Shown here one piece after another: positions 9,335 to 16,509 of a stretch of 64,000 bases of DNA (the stretch's first letter is position 1; every line of letters begins with the position of its first letter). The stretch comes from CAYQXJ01 sp964421565 (GTDB taxonomy: Bacteria; Planctomycetota; Brocadiia; SM23-32): positions 62,001 through 126,000 of the forward strand of contig CAYQXJ010000011.1 of the NCBI GenBank assembly GCA_964421565.1, read 5' to 3'. Under the pieces are notes generated by a model. The model was not told the DNA's origin. It saw only the letters and a program-made list of their open reading frames with translations, and made no database searches. Both the position numbers and the translations under genes were made by a program.

Positions 9335-10774
9335 CTACCCGCTGCCGGCTGACGACTCGTCCACGAGTTCGGTATCTCGCTCAGCCGCGCCGCTTGCCCG
9401 CTGCGGCACGACCGCCTTCTCCCATTCCCCGCGGGAGAAGAGCCACAACGTGATCAGTGCGGTCACGATGTTGGCGACCACCATCGCAAAGTAGGCCCCG
9501 AAGCTACCCCATCGGGCGGCCCTCACCAGCAGCAGCGCCAGGGGCACCCGCAGACACCAGAGACGGATCACGCCGACTCCGAAAGCGGGCGCAGTGTGCC
9601 CCGACCCGTAGAACGCCGCCAGGAGCACGGTGAGCACACCGAACACGTACGAGGAGGCGGGCACTACCAGGAAGAACCGCCCCGCCTCGCGCCGCACTTC
9701 GTCGCTGTCTACGAAGAACCCGGCCACCTGTTGCCCGCCCATCATCACCAACACCAGGGGCACGAACATGACCAGTGCGACGAAGCCGGTGCTCGACCAT
9801 ATCGTCCGGCGTGCGAGCCTGGGTTTGCCCGCCCCAAGTGCCTGGCCGACGATTGGAGCGGCGGCCGATGCTACCGCGAAGCTCGGCATGTTGAACATGC
9901 GAGTAATGGCGAAGCCGATGCGAACCGCGGCGATAACCGTGGTGCCGAGCGTGTTCACGATGGTCTGGAAGGCGAGAAAGCCGAGCGAGTCGCTGCCCCG
10001 ACCAACGGCGACGGGGCCGCCGACAACGATGAGCTTACGAAGCATCGAGCGGTCCGGGCGGAAGTCGGCCCGGCGCAGATGAACTCCCGCCCAGCCTGCG
10101 CTCAGGTAGAGGCCGCATAGGGCGGCCTCAGCAGCGCGGGCCAGCAGGCTTGCCCACGCGGCGCCAGCGACCCCGAGCGCCGGCATTCCCCCCAGCCCAA
10201 AAATGAATATGGGATCGAGCACGATGTTGAGCACTACCGAAACCGCCCCGATCTTCACGGCGGTCAAGGTGTCCCCCAGCCCGCGTAAGACAGCCCCGAA
10301 GGCCACGATGAAGCCGACCAGAGGCATCGCGCACATCATAATGCGCAGGTAGGTCGCCGCGTCGGCCTGGATAGGCGTGGGTGCCTGGACCAGGCGTACC
10401 AGGACAGGGGCCAGCAGGATGATGGGAGCCACAACAAGCAAGCTCAGGCTGCACAATAGCAGGATGGTCTGCCCCGCGGAGCGGTCGGCCTCTCCGTGGC
10501 GGTCGGCGCCCGTGTACTGCGAAACGAGCGCGGTTCCCGCTGTGCCGAAGCCCATGCTCAGCGAGAAAGCAAGGAACATGAAAGGCCACGAGACCGTTTG
10601 CGCAGCAAGCGCCTGTTCGCTGAGCCGGCCGAGCCAGAACGCGTCCGCCAGGCTGTATGCGCTGTGCAGAAGCATGCCGACGGTCATCGGCGCTGCCAGC
10701 CGGAACAGGTTCCAGGCCAGCGATCCGGAGGTCAGATCGCGCCGAACGGTGCGTGGTGGCTTCGGACCGGGCAT
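9335..10774 (-). CDS. MATE-family multidrug/Na+ antiporter
   Basis: 479 residues from the ATG at 10774; the frame stays open to a TTG at 10837. Twelve hydrophobic helices in two repeats, with the MATE start LAAPMTVGMLLHSAYSLADA and the paired repeat GRGSDSLGFLAFQTIVN. The family exports cationic drugs or metabolites across the inner membrane using H+ or Na+. It converges on the operon to its left (20 bases between stops) and has no functional partner nearby. Substrate cannot be inferred. Confidence 0.93.
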   Translation of the reverse strand: MPGPKPPRTVRRDLTSGSLAWNLFRLAAPMTVGMLLHSAYSLADAFWLGRLSEQALAAQTVSWPFMFLAFSLSMGFGTAGTALVSQYTGADRHGEADRSAGQTILLLCSLSLLVVAPIILLAPVLVRLVQAPTPIQADAATYLRIMMCAMPLVGFIVAFGAVLRGLGDTLTAVKIGAVSVVLNIVLDPIFIFGLGGMPALGVAGAAWASLLARAAEAALCGLYLSAGWAGVHLRRADFRPDRSMLRKLIVVGGPVAVGRGSDSLGFLAFQTIVNTLGTTVIAAVRIGFAITRMFNMPSFAVASAAAPIVGQALGAGKPRLARRTIWSSTGFVALVMFVPLVLVMMGGQQVAGFFVDSDEVRREAGRFFLVVPASSYVFGVLTVLLAAFYGSGHTAPAFGVGVIRLWCLRVPLALLLVRAARWGSFGAYFAMVVANIVTALITLWLFSRGEWEKAVVPQRASGAAERDTELVDESSAGSG

Positions 10775-10868
10775 AGGGGAGGCAGTATGTCCATCACGGA
10801 CAGCGAAGTCCAGGAGAAACGACGGAAATGAAGCCAAAAGCAGGAATAGGGAGGAACTGGCGCCGCGC

Positions 10869-11624
10869 TCAGTCCAGCAAATCCTTCAGCCTGGTCTTCA
10901 GCCCTTCGGCCCCCTCGCGCAGCACGCCTCGGCCTGCCTCCTCGGCCTGTTCGGTCAGGTCTTCGAGCTGCCTTGTACCTAACTGCTCCTTCGCCGCCTC
11001 AAGCACTGCTTCATTCAGCGCTCTGATGATCTGCAGCGCGACCTCGTATGGGCTTGCGCCCCCTCCCGCCGACAGGTCGGTCAGCTCAATACCGGGTAAA
11101 TCCACGCTCATCGCCCGCCCTCCGGGCAGGTTGGCCAGACGCACCGACGGTTGCTCGATTCGCAGTGTGCCGATTCGCAGCCGTCTGTCGGTTCTCTCCC
11201 GGGCCTCTTTCTCCTTGCTCTTCATGCCTTTTAGGATGCGACCGAAGTTCGTCGTTCCGCCGGAGAACTCAACGGTTAGCTCCGGCCGGGCCACCTCGAC
11301 TAGGGGAATCACCACCACGTCGCTCAACAAGGTGCGCAGTTCCGCGTCGACTCGCATCCGGCCGACGTGGGCCGCCCGGGGGCTATCGAACCCCTCCGGA
11401 TTGCCGACCTCGAAGCCCTGCAGTGCAAACGAGCCGCCCAGAAGTGAGATGTCCACGTCGTCGAGCGTCAGGGGCACACCGACCACGAGGGGCCCCACTT
11501 TCTCGATGCCGGTCTTCACGATGCGGTTTAACGCCAGGCCCGCTCCCAGGAACAGGAGGACGATCAGAACAACGGTGCCGATCAGAAGCGAGACCAGTCT
11601 GTGCGTTACGAAGCCGATGACCAT
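10869..11624 (-). CDS. AsmA-like membrane-anchored protein
   Basis: 251 residues, starting at the ATG at 11624, which has a GGGGG ribosome site about 9 bases upstream; longer in-frame starts lack one. An N-terminal membrane helix (RLVSLLIGTVVLIVLLFLGA) is followed by TGIEKVGPLVVGVPLTLDDV, the arrangement of AsmA/DUF748-type proteins, which lie in the periplasm and influence outer-membrane assembly or lipid transport. The tail is an amphipathic helix rich in Glu and Lys. Much shorter than classical AsmA (about 600), so a minimal member. The family link rests on the N-terminal third. Confidence 0.75.
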   Translation of the reverse strand: MVIGFVTHRLVSLLIGTVVLIVLLFLGAGLALNRIVKTGIEKVGPLVVGVPLTLDDVDISLLGGSFALQGFEVGNPEGFDSPRAAHVGRMRVDAELRTLLSDVVVIPLVEVARPELTVEFSGGTTNFGRILKGMKSKEKEARERTDRRLRIGTLRIEQPSVRLANLPGGRAMSVDLPGIELTDLSAGGGASPYEVALQIIRALNEAVLEAAKEQLGTRQLEDLTEQAEEAGRGVLREGAEGLKTRLKDLLD

Positions 11625-11693
11625 GTCAAATGCCCCCAATGGATGTGAGAACCCCATGCTACCTGCCGAACATCCCCAGCGCAACGGCAGGGC

Positions 11694-11722
11694 TTGACAC
11701 TGGGGCCGGCCTCTTGTATACA
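11694..11722 (+). promoter_or_regulatory. Promoter of the TRL lipoprotein gene
   Basis: TTGACA (11694-11699), a 17-base spacer and TATACA (11717-11722). A leader of about 135 bases separates it from the gene start; I see no tRNA or obvious riboswitch in that leader. Confidence 0.7.
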
Positions 11723-11863
11723 ATCGGGACAGCCAGAGTCGCCGCCGTCGCTTCCCGCGTGGGACAGTGGCGTGCGAGCGCGAGGGCGGGCGACCCGGGG
11801 GTGAGAGGGCTGCGCATAACTGTAGCCTGACGGTTCTGCTCTGTTTCGTGTGGAGGAAGTGCT

Positions 11864-12181
11864 ATGCTGAGGCGGCTGTGTGTTCTGGTACTGGCGGTCT
11901 GCGTTGTGCTGGTGGCCGGTTGTGTTTTCCCACGCTATGGTGCGGTCGTGGCCCCGGTCATGGTCACCAAGAGCCCAGTGGCGGTGGGCGATACAAGCGT
12001 TGGCTACAGCAAAGTGGGCGAGTCCATGGCGGAGGGCATCATCGTGGTAAGCCGCGGCGATGCCAGCATCAAGGCAGCTATGGAGGACGGCGGCATCACG
12101 CGCATCCACCATGTGGACAGCGAGGAGTTTAGTGTGCTGGGCATCTACTGCCAGCAGATCATTCGGGTGTACGGCGAGTAG
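11864..12181 (+). CDS. TRL-like small lipoprotein
   Basis: 105 residues with a signal peptide and lipobox (VLVAGC, Cys at about residue 20). The mature part ends in the TRL-family pattern GDASIKAAMEDGGITRIHHV followed by a Gly-Ile-Tyr and a terminal IRVYGE. The family name comes from tRNA-associated loci in other bacteria; its function is unknown. A GGAGGA ribosome site precedes the ATG. It is a self-contained unit, with its own consensus promoter upstream and an 11-bp-stem terminator downstream, suggesting high independent expression at the cell envelope. Confidence 0.88.
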   Translation: MLRRLCVLVLAVCVVLVAGCVFPRYGAVVAPVMVTKSPVAVGDTSVGYSKVGESMAEGIIVVSRGDASIKAAMEDGGITRIHHVDSEEFSVLGIYCQQIIRVYGE

Positions 12182-12200
12182 CTCGTGCGCCGGTTGCCTT

Positions 12201-12239
12201 GGGCGCGGTGCAACCCCGCACGGGGCACCGCGCCCTTTT
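12201..12239 (+). terminator. Rho-independent terminator after TRL gene
   Basis: A perfect 11-bp stem, GGGCGCGGTGC (12201-12211) with GCACCGCGCCC (12225-12235), is followed at once by TTTT. It begins 19 bases after the TRL stop codon. Confidence 0.85.
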
Positions 12240-12270
12240 GATTGTGCATGTCTTATCTGCCAGGCATTTC

Positions 12271-12300
12271 TTGACATCCGCGTTATTCGTCGACTATACA
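12271..12300 (+). promoter_or_regulatory. Promoter of the zinc-ribbon membrane protein
   Basis: TTGACA (12271-12276), an 18-base spacer and TATACA (12295-12300). The predicted leader to the start at 12369 is about 60 bases. Confidence 0.7.
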
Positions 12301-12368
12301 GGGGACCAACGGGCCCCGTGTTTAGCGGCGGGCGGAGCGATGGGCCGCTCGCAGGTTAGGAGGCAGCC

Positions 12369-13289
12369 TTGGCCGTCGTCATGTTCAAATGCCCGTTCTG
12401 CGGGCAGAAGGTAGAGACGCCCGAGGAGAACGTGGGCCGGGAGGGGCAGTGCCCCGAATGTCAGCGGATATTCAAGATACCCGATCCGCGATCGGGCCGG
12501 CCCAGACCCCAGCAGCCCGGCCCGACCGGTGGCGGTTGGCTGGATCGGGCACCGGAGGAATACCAGGAGGGCAACGTCCTTCTGGGCTCGGCCTCTCTGG
12601 CCGGCTGCCTTGTGGTGCTTATTGTCGCCAGCCTGATGCCATGGATGACGCAAATCGCCGCTTTGGAGACGGTGATCGCCGGCGAACGGCTCTATATCCT
12701 GCTCGGTTCGGCGGCCAGCCTTACGTACCTTGCTCTGTCTGTGCTGTCACGGAAGAGCCTTATCCCCGCCGTGTTGGGTTCGCTTGCCTGGAGCGCGTGC
12801 TCTACGACGTGGATCATCACGCTCTGGAGGCGCGCCGGAGAGGCAACACAGGTTGAGGGCGCAGCTGGGGCGCAGGCGGCGGGCGGCATCTACCTGGCAC
12901 TTCTTGCAGCACTGGCTGCGGCCTGCGCGGCGCTCTTCGTGACGGCGAAGGTCGGCGAACTGCGGGTGCTGCGCTACTGGGGCATCTTCCTGGTCGGCAT
13001 GCTCATCATCGGCACAGGGAGCGGCGTTATCGTCTATGGGCGCCACCTCCAGCCTGCAATCAGCGCGGCGTTGGCCGAACAGGCCGCTCGGGAGGAACTG
13101 GTGCAGGAGGCGCAAGAGCGCCAACAGGAGTTGCGCGAGCAGGTGGACAGGCTAAGGAAGCAGTTGCAGGACCTACGCGCCGAGTATGAAGAGGGCGTCT
13201 TCATACCGAAGGATACACCGCCGGCAGAAATCTGGCGTCGCCTGGAGCCAATCCTCGGTGGCGAAACGGACGGGCGGCGCCGCCGCTGA
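12369..13289 (+). CDS. Zinc-ribbon membrane protein with coiled-coil tail
   Basis: 306 residues. The N-terminus has two CxxC knuckles (CPFC and CPEC) forming a zinc ribbon, then a Pro/Gly-rich linker, four or five membrane helices (about residues 75-225) and a C-terminal coiled coil rich in Glu, Gln and Arg (about residues 235-285). A TTG start at 12369 is chosen because AGGAGG lies 5 bases upstream; the in-frame ATG at 12381 would be 17 bases away. Similar zinc-ribbon membrane proteins are common in Planctomycetota-type genomes, without assigned function. I do not recognise a specific family. Confidence 0.82.
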   Translation: MAVVMFKCPFCGQKVETPEENVGREGQCPECQRIFKIPDPRSGRPRPQQPGPTGGGWLDRAPEEYQEGNVLLGSASLAGCLVVLIVASLMPWMTQIAALETVIAGERLYILLGSAASLTYLALSVLSRKSLIPAVLGSLAWSACSTTWIITLWRRAGEATQVEGAAGAQAAGGIYLALLAALAAACAALFVTAKVGELRVLRYWGIFLVGMLIIGTGSGVIVYGRHLQPAISAALAEQAAREELVQEAQERQQELREQVDRLRKQLQDLRAEYEEGVFIPKDTPPAEIWRRLEPILGGETDGRRRR

Positions 13290-13307
13290 CGGGCTGAACG
13301 GCGGCGC
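13277..13307. terminator. GC hairpin between convergent genes
   Basis: GCGCCGCCG (13277-13285) pairs perfectly with CGGCGGCGC (13299-13307). It begins inside the last codons of the zinc-ribbon gene and lies between two convergent genes. No T-run follows on either strand, so termination is uncertain. Confidence 0.35.
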
Positions 13308-13330
13308 GCCCGGTGGTCTGGGCTCTTCCC

Positions 13331-14584
13331 TTACTCCAGTCCGTACAAGCGGCGTGGGTTGATGTGCATGATACGCCGGGCGACCTGGCGGGCGGTTTCA
13401 GGATCCCAGCCCTCGCGCTCCACCTTGTGCTCTAAGACGCGCGCTATGCCCTCTCGCGCCTGCAATGCGTAGCCAACCATGGGGAAGGGCGATCCGGTGT
13501 CACCGCCGAAGGCGAAGATGCGGTTACTCGGGACGCAGCTGAGCCATTCGTCGAGCGTCCGTTGCATCTGCACGGGACTCATGGACCATGCCCAGCACAT
13601 GTTCAGGTGCACGTTGGGGAAAGCCTTGCCGATCGCGCCGGCGGCTTCGCTGTAGGGCCAACCGGCGTGGAAGATGTCGAATCGCACTTTACGATAGCGC
13701 TGGAAGACCGGGATCAAGAGCATCGGCTCGCCCCGTCTGAAATCGCCCCAGTTCCCGGCAAGGTAGCCGGTGTGAAACTGCACGGGCAGGTCGAACTCAC
13801 GGGCCCGTTGCACGAATCGGTGAAACAGGTAGTCATGCAGGGGTGTCAAGTCGCCCTCTCGTCCCTGCATCATGTGCTCGAACGCGCGTTCCGCATCCGC
13901 ACGGGACGAGCCGGCAAACTCGATCCTTCGCTCATAGGGCAGGCCGCACTTCAGGCCGCCCAGCTTGCCCCCCTGCCTTGCCTTGTCGGTGTAATTGTCC
14001 AGAGCGTCGTCGATGTCCTGCAGGGACTGCAACGGTGCGTCGAGAGCATTCTCCCAGGACTCTACCTGATGACGCTTCTTCATGGTGAGCAGCGCGTCGT
14101 AACGCAGCATCTGGCGGTAACTGTCGGGATGTTTCTGGCCGGTGAACATCTCAATGGCGGTCGGGCATTCCCAACAGGCATCATTGATGACCCATGGGGT
14201 GCCTGCCAGTTCGTGCATCGCCTGGTAGATCTCCCGCCCGTTCTTCTCAGAAGCGAACGCCCGTAGTTTGTCGGTGACGGCCTCGGCATTCCCCTGGTTG
14301 AATTCGAGCCCCGTCACTGCTCTGCACGCCAACTCGGTGGCCTGGCCATAGCCGGTGGTTCGCACGGCGTCCCATAGCTGGAAGAAGCGCTCCTGCGGCA
14401 GTTCGTGCAGCGGGCTCGGGATGCTCTCAACTCCTGCTGCCGTTAGCATGTCGGCACCGGCGTAACCGAGGAACTCCTGGAATGTCAGCTCTTCGCGGCG
14501 TCGCTCGAGTGCTTCGAAACCATTCTGGTGCTCGTGGCAGTCGCACATCGGTTCAGACATTACGAAATCGCGAATTTCACCCAT
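13331..14584 (-). CDS. Amidohydrolase-superfamily protein
   Basis: 417 residues of a metal-dependent TIM-barrel hydrolase. A His-x-His pair occurs early (CDCHEHQ, residues 15-21), followed by QFHTGY, FDIFHAGWPY and FAFGGDTGSPF, which match the metal-His and catalytic Asp strands of the amidohydrolase-related family (the one containing decarboxylases and lactonases). The substrate is unknown. A GGGAG ribosome site precedes the ATG at 14584. It lies 94 bases downstream of the porin on the same strand, with a hairpin between them, so it may be an independent or read-through unit. Confidence 0.87.
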   Translation of the reverse strand: MGEIRDFVMSEPMCDCHEHQNGFEALERRREELTFQEFLGYAGADMLTAAGVESIPSPLHELPQERFFQLWDAVRTTGYGQATELACRAVTGLEFNQGNAEAVTDKLRAFASEKNGREIYQAMHELAGTPWVINDACWECPTAIEMFTGQKHPDSYRQMLRYDALLTMKKRHQVESWENALDAPLQSLQDIDDALDNYTDKARQGGKLGGLKCGLPYERRIEFAGSSRADAERAFEHMMQGREGDLTPLHDYLFHRFVQRAREFDLPVQFHTGYLAGNWGDFRRGEPMLLIPVFQRYRKVRFDIFHAGWPYSEAAGAIGKAFPNVHLNMCWAWSMSPVQMQRTLDEWLSCVPSNRIFAFGGDTGSPFPMVGYALQAREGIARVLEHKVEREGWDPETARQVARRIMHINPRRLYGLE

Positions 14585-14620
14585 ACTTCTGCTCCCTCAT
14601 GTGACCTGCCTTCATGACAA

Positions 14621-14651
14621 CGGGCCGAGCGCACGAGAAGCGCCCGGCCCG
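14621..14651 (-). terminator. Possible terminator hairpin after porin gene
   Basis: CGGGCC..GCGC (14621-14632) pairs with GCGC..GGCCCG (14640-14651), with a 2-base internal mismatch. It sits 28 bases past the porin stop codon. The following T content on the minus strand is weak. Confidence 0.45.
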
Positions 14652-14678
14652 CGTGACGTTACGTGCCGCTTCAGATGT

Positions 14679-16169
14679 TTAGAACTGGAACATCACTTGC
14701 CACCGCAGGAACACGGCGTCGTCCGTCTCGTCGTCGTAGAAGCTCTCGGGGTGGAAGTACTCCGCCCATAGGTGACCGGACATGTACTGATTGAAAGTGT
14801 GAGTGTACTTGGCCACTACGAGCTGACCGCGTGTGCCGCCGTCATCATAGGGAGAGAACGGCGGGGCGAACGTCTTGCCCATGGTGTTCTCGTTGCCCAG
14901 CAGCAGGTGGTAGTCGAGGAAAAGGCATCCCTTGTCGCTGGGATGGTAGCTGGCACCGAGCGTGTAACGCTGCAGGTTCGTGTAATTGCCGGGCAGGAAG
15001 TTCTCGAACGCCCAGCGGTACACGTAGAGCTCGCTCCAGTGCGGCCAGCGGGCGAGTACCGGGTCCCAGGCCTCGAAGTCGCTTGTGCTGGGGTCGTCGC
15101 CGCTAAGGTATTCGTATCCGGCATGCACGCGGGGCGTGCCCTTGCAGTCCGCCCACGTGTAGCCCAGGTCGGCAGATAGACCGTAGCCCTCCCTGTCGGC
15201 GGTGGACTCTTTACCCCACTGATAGGCGGCTTCACCGTAGTAATCCCAGTTTCCGGCGAACTTCCCTTGCGCCAGTCCGCCAACCGTATGCACGATGCGG
15301 CCGGTGGGGGGCGTCGGCAGGGCGCTGCCACGGAAGTCCTCGTCCTTATACAGGTAGTACGCGTGCAGTTCGTGCCCTTCCAGTTGGCGGTTCGTCAGGT
15401 AGGCTCCGAACATGGTGAGGTCGTACTCGCTGATCATCAAGTCCTGATCATTGATCGGGTGCAGACGGCTCTGATTAGCGTTGTTGTTGATGTAGAAGAG
15501 GTCGAGGTTGCTCTTCCACTCGTCGAGGTGAATGGTGGCCTTTATGGCGTCGTTGTATATGGTCCGGGAGCCGTCAAGCGGCGTGCCGTCCAGGATCACG
15601 AAGCCGCGCCCATAGACCATATCCTGTCGGCCGGCTTTGACCGTCAGCGGGGCTCCACCCGGCCGGGCCCATTCTACCCATAGGTTGTCCCAGACCACTT
15701 CGTCCCAGTCCGGGGTATGTTGAGTGGGCTGTCGCTGGAACAGATAACGCGGCTCATAGGTGAAGCGCACGTAGCCGCGCAAACCGTTTGGTTGCTCGAC
15801 CGCTTCATCCACGAAAAACGGCCCGACGGTGGCGTTTACGCGCCAGCGGACACGCAGGAAGTTGCGCCTATCATCCACCGAGTTAAGCAGGCTAATCATG
15901 TTGTCGGTGTACGTCTGCCGAATGCGCAGGTCGCCCCCCATGGTGAGCCAGGGGGTGGGGTGTTTGATGTTGTTGACCCAGCGCTCCAGGTCTTCCCGCG
16001 ATACGCCGAGGAAACAAGACTCTCCCTCGTACTGGCGCGCGGGTTTGGCGGCGTAGGGCAGGTCCTTCTCCAGTTCGGTCCCGCCTGCTCTCTCCGCGCC
16101 GAGGGCACAGTGACAGGCGAGCAGCACTCCGACGATGAACATACTGGCCAACAAGGTTCGCAGTTTCAC
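14679..16169 (-). CDS. Alginate-export-type outer-membrane porin
   Basis: 496 residues starting with GTG at 16169 (GGAGG 8 bases upstream). A signal peptide (residues 1-24, ending CALGA) is followed by a beta-barrel with alternating aromatic/polar strands, including WLTMGGDLRIRQTY and VKAGRQDMVYGRGFVILDG, typical of the alginate-export porin family. The last residues, RWQVMFQF, end in Phe, the C-terminal signal for outer-membrane insertion by BAM. It probably conducts polysaccharide fragments or other anionic solutes. This is one of the clearest signs that the host has an outer membrane. Confidence 0.88.
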   Translation of the reverse strand: MKLRTLLASMFIVGVLLACHCALGAERAGGTELEKDLPYAAKPARQYEGESCFLGVSREDLERWVNNIKHPTPWLTMGGDLRIRQTYTDNMISLLNSVDDRRNFLRVRWRVNATVGPFFVDEAVEQPNGLRGYVRFTYEPRYLFQRQPTQHTPDWDEVVWDNLWVEWARPGGAPLTVKAGRQDMVYGRGFVILDGTPLDGSRTIYNDAIKATIHLDEWKSNLDLFYINNNANQSRLHPINDQDLMISEYDLTMFGAYLTNRQLEGHELHAYYLYKDEDFRGSALPTPPTGRIVHTVGGLAQGKFAGNWDYYGEAAYQWGKESTADREGYGLSADLGYTWADCKGTPRVHAGYEYLSGDDPSTSDFEAWDPVLARWPHWSELYVYRWAFENFLPGNYTNLQRYTLGASYHPSDKGCLFLDYHLLLGNENTMGKTFAPPFSPYDDGGTRGQLVVAKYTHTFNQYMSGHLWAEYFHPESFYDDETDDAVFLRWQVMFQF

Positions 16170-16326
16170 CGGAAGGGCCTCCAGGTCTGGGGGAAGACGG
16201 GGAGTAACAGCGTCTTATAGGTCGCGGTGGCCGGCGCACGTCAGTACCAAGCTCGCCGACGCCGCGTTATGTTGAGCGGTTGCGGTTCGCCGATTCCAGA
16301 GGTTCGTTAGTCCGGTAAGGCGCCGG

Positions 16327-16356
16327 ATTATAGCGGCGAAGCCCCCCGCATTGCAA
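16327..16356 (-). promoter_or_regulatory. Promoter of the porin gene
   Basis: On the minus strand, TTGCAA (16356-16351), an 18-base spacer and a perfect TATAAT (16332-16327). The leader is about 150 bases. It lies in the 340-base divergent region 16170-16509, which otherwise holds only the promoter of the ATPase gene; I see no other feature there. Confidence 0.6.
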
Positions 16357-16421
16357 GATTTTTCTATGGCTCCTGTTTGAACGATAAGAGAGCCGGGCTC
16401 GTGATTAGCCCCTTGCTGCGA

Positions 16422-16449
16422 TTGCACACGAGCCACCGCGCGCTAAAAT
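16422..16449 (+). promoter_or_regulatory. Possible promoter of the P-type ATPase gene
   Basis: TTGCAC (16422-16427), a 16-base spacer and TAAAAT (16444-16449), about 60 bases upstream of the start. The -35 match is weak. Confidence 0.4.
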
Positions 16450-16509
16450 GCGGGGCAGCGCCAGGGCGAGGCGCTATCCCCTGATACTGCTGTACAACGA
16501 GGCTATGGT

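Noticed and set aside
11725..11863. tRNA gene in the leader of the TRL lipoprotein
   Set aside because: No cloverleaf or conserved T-loop sequence is present.
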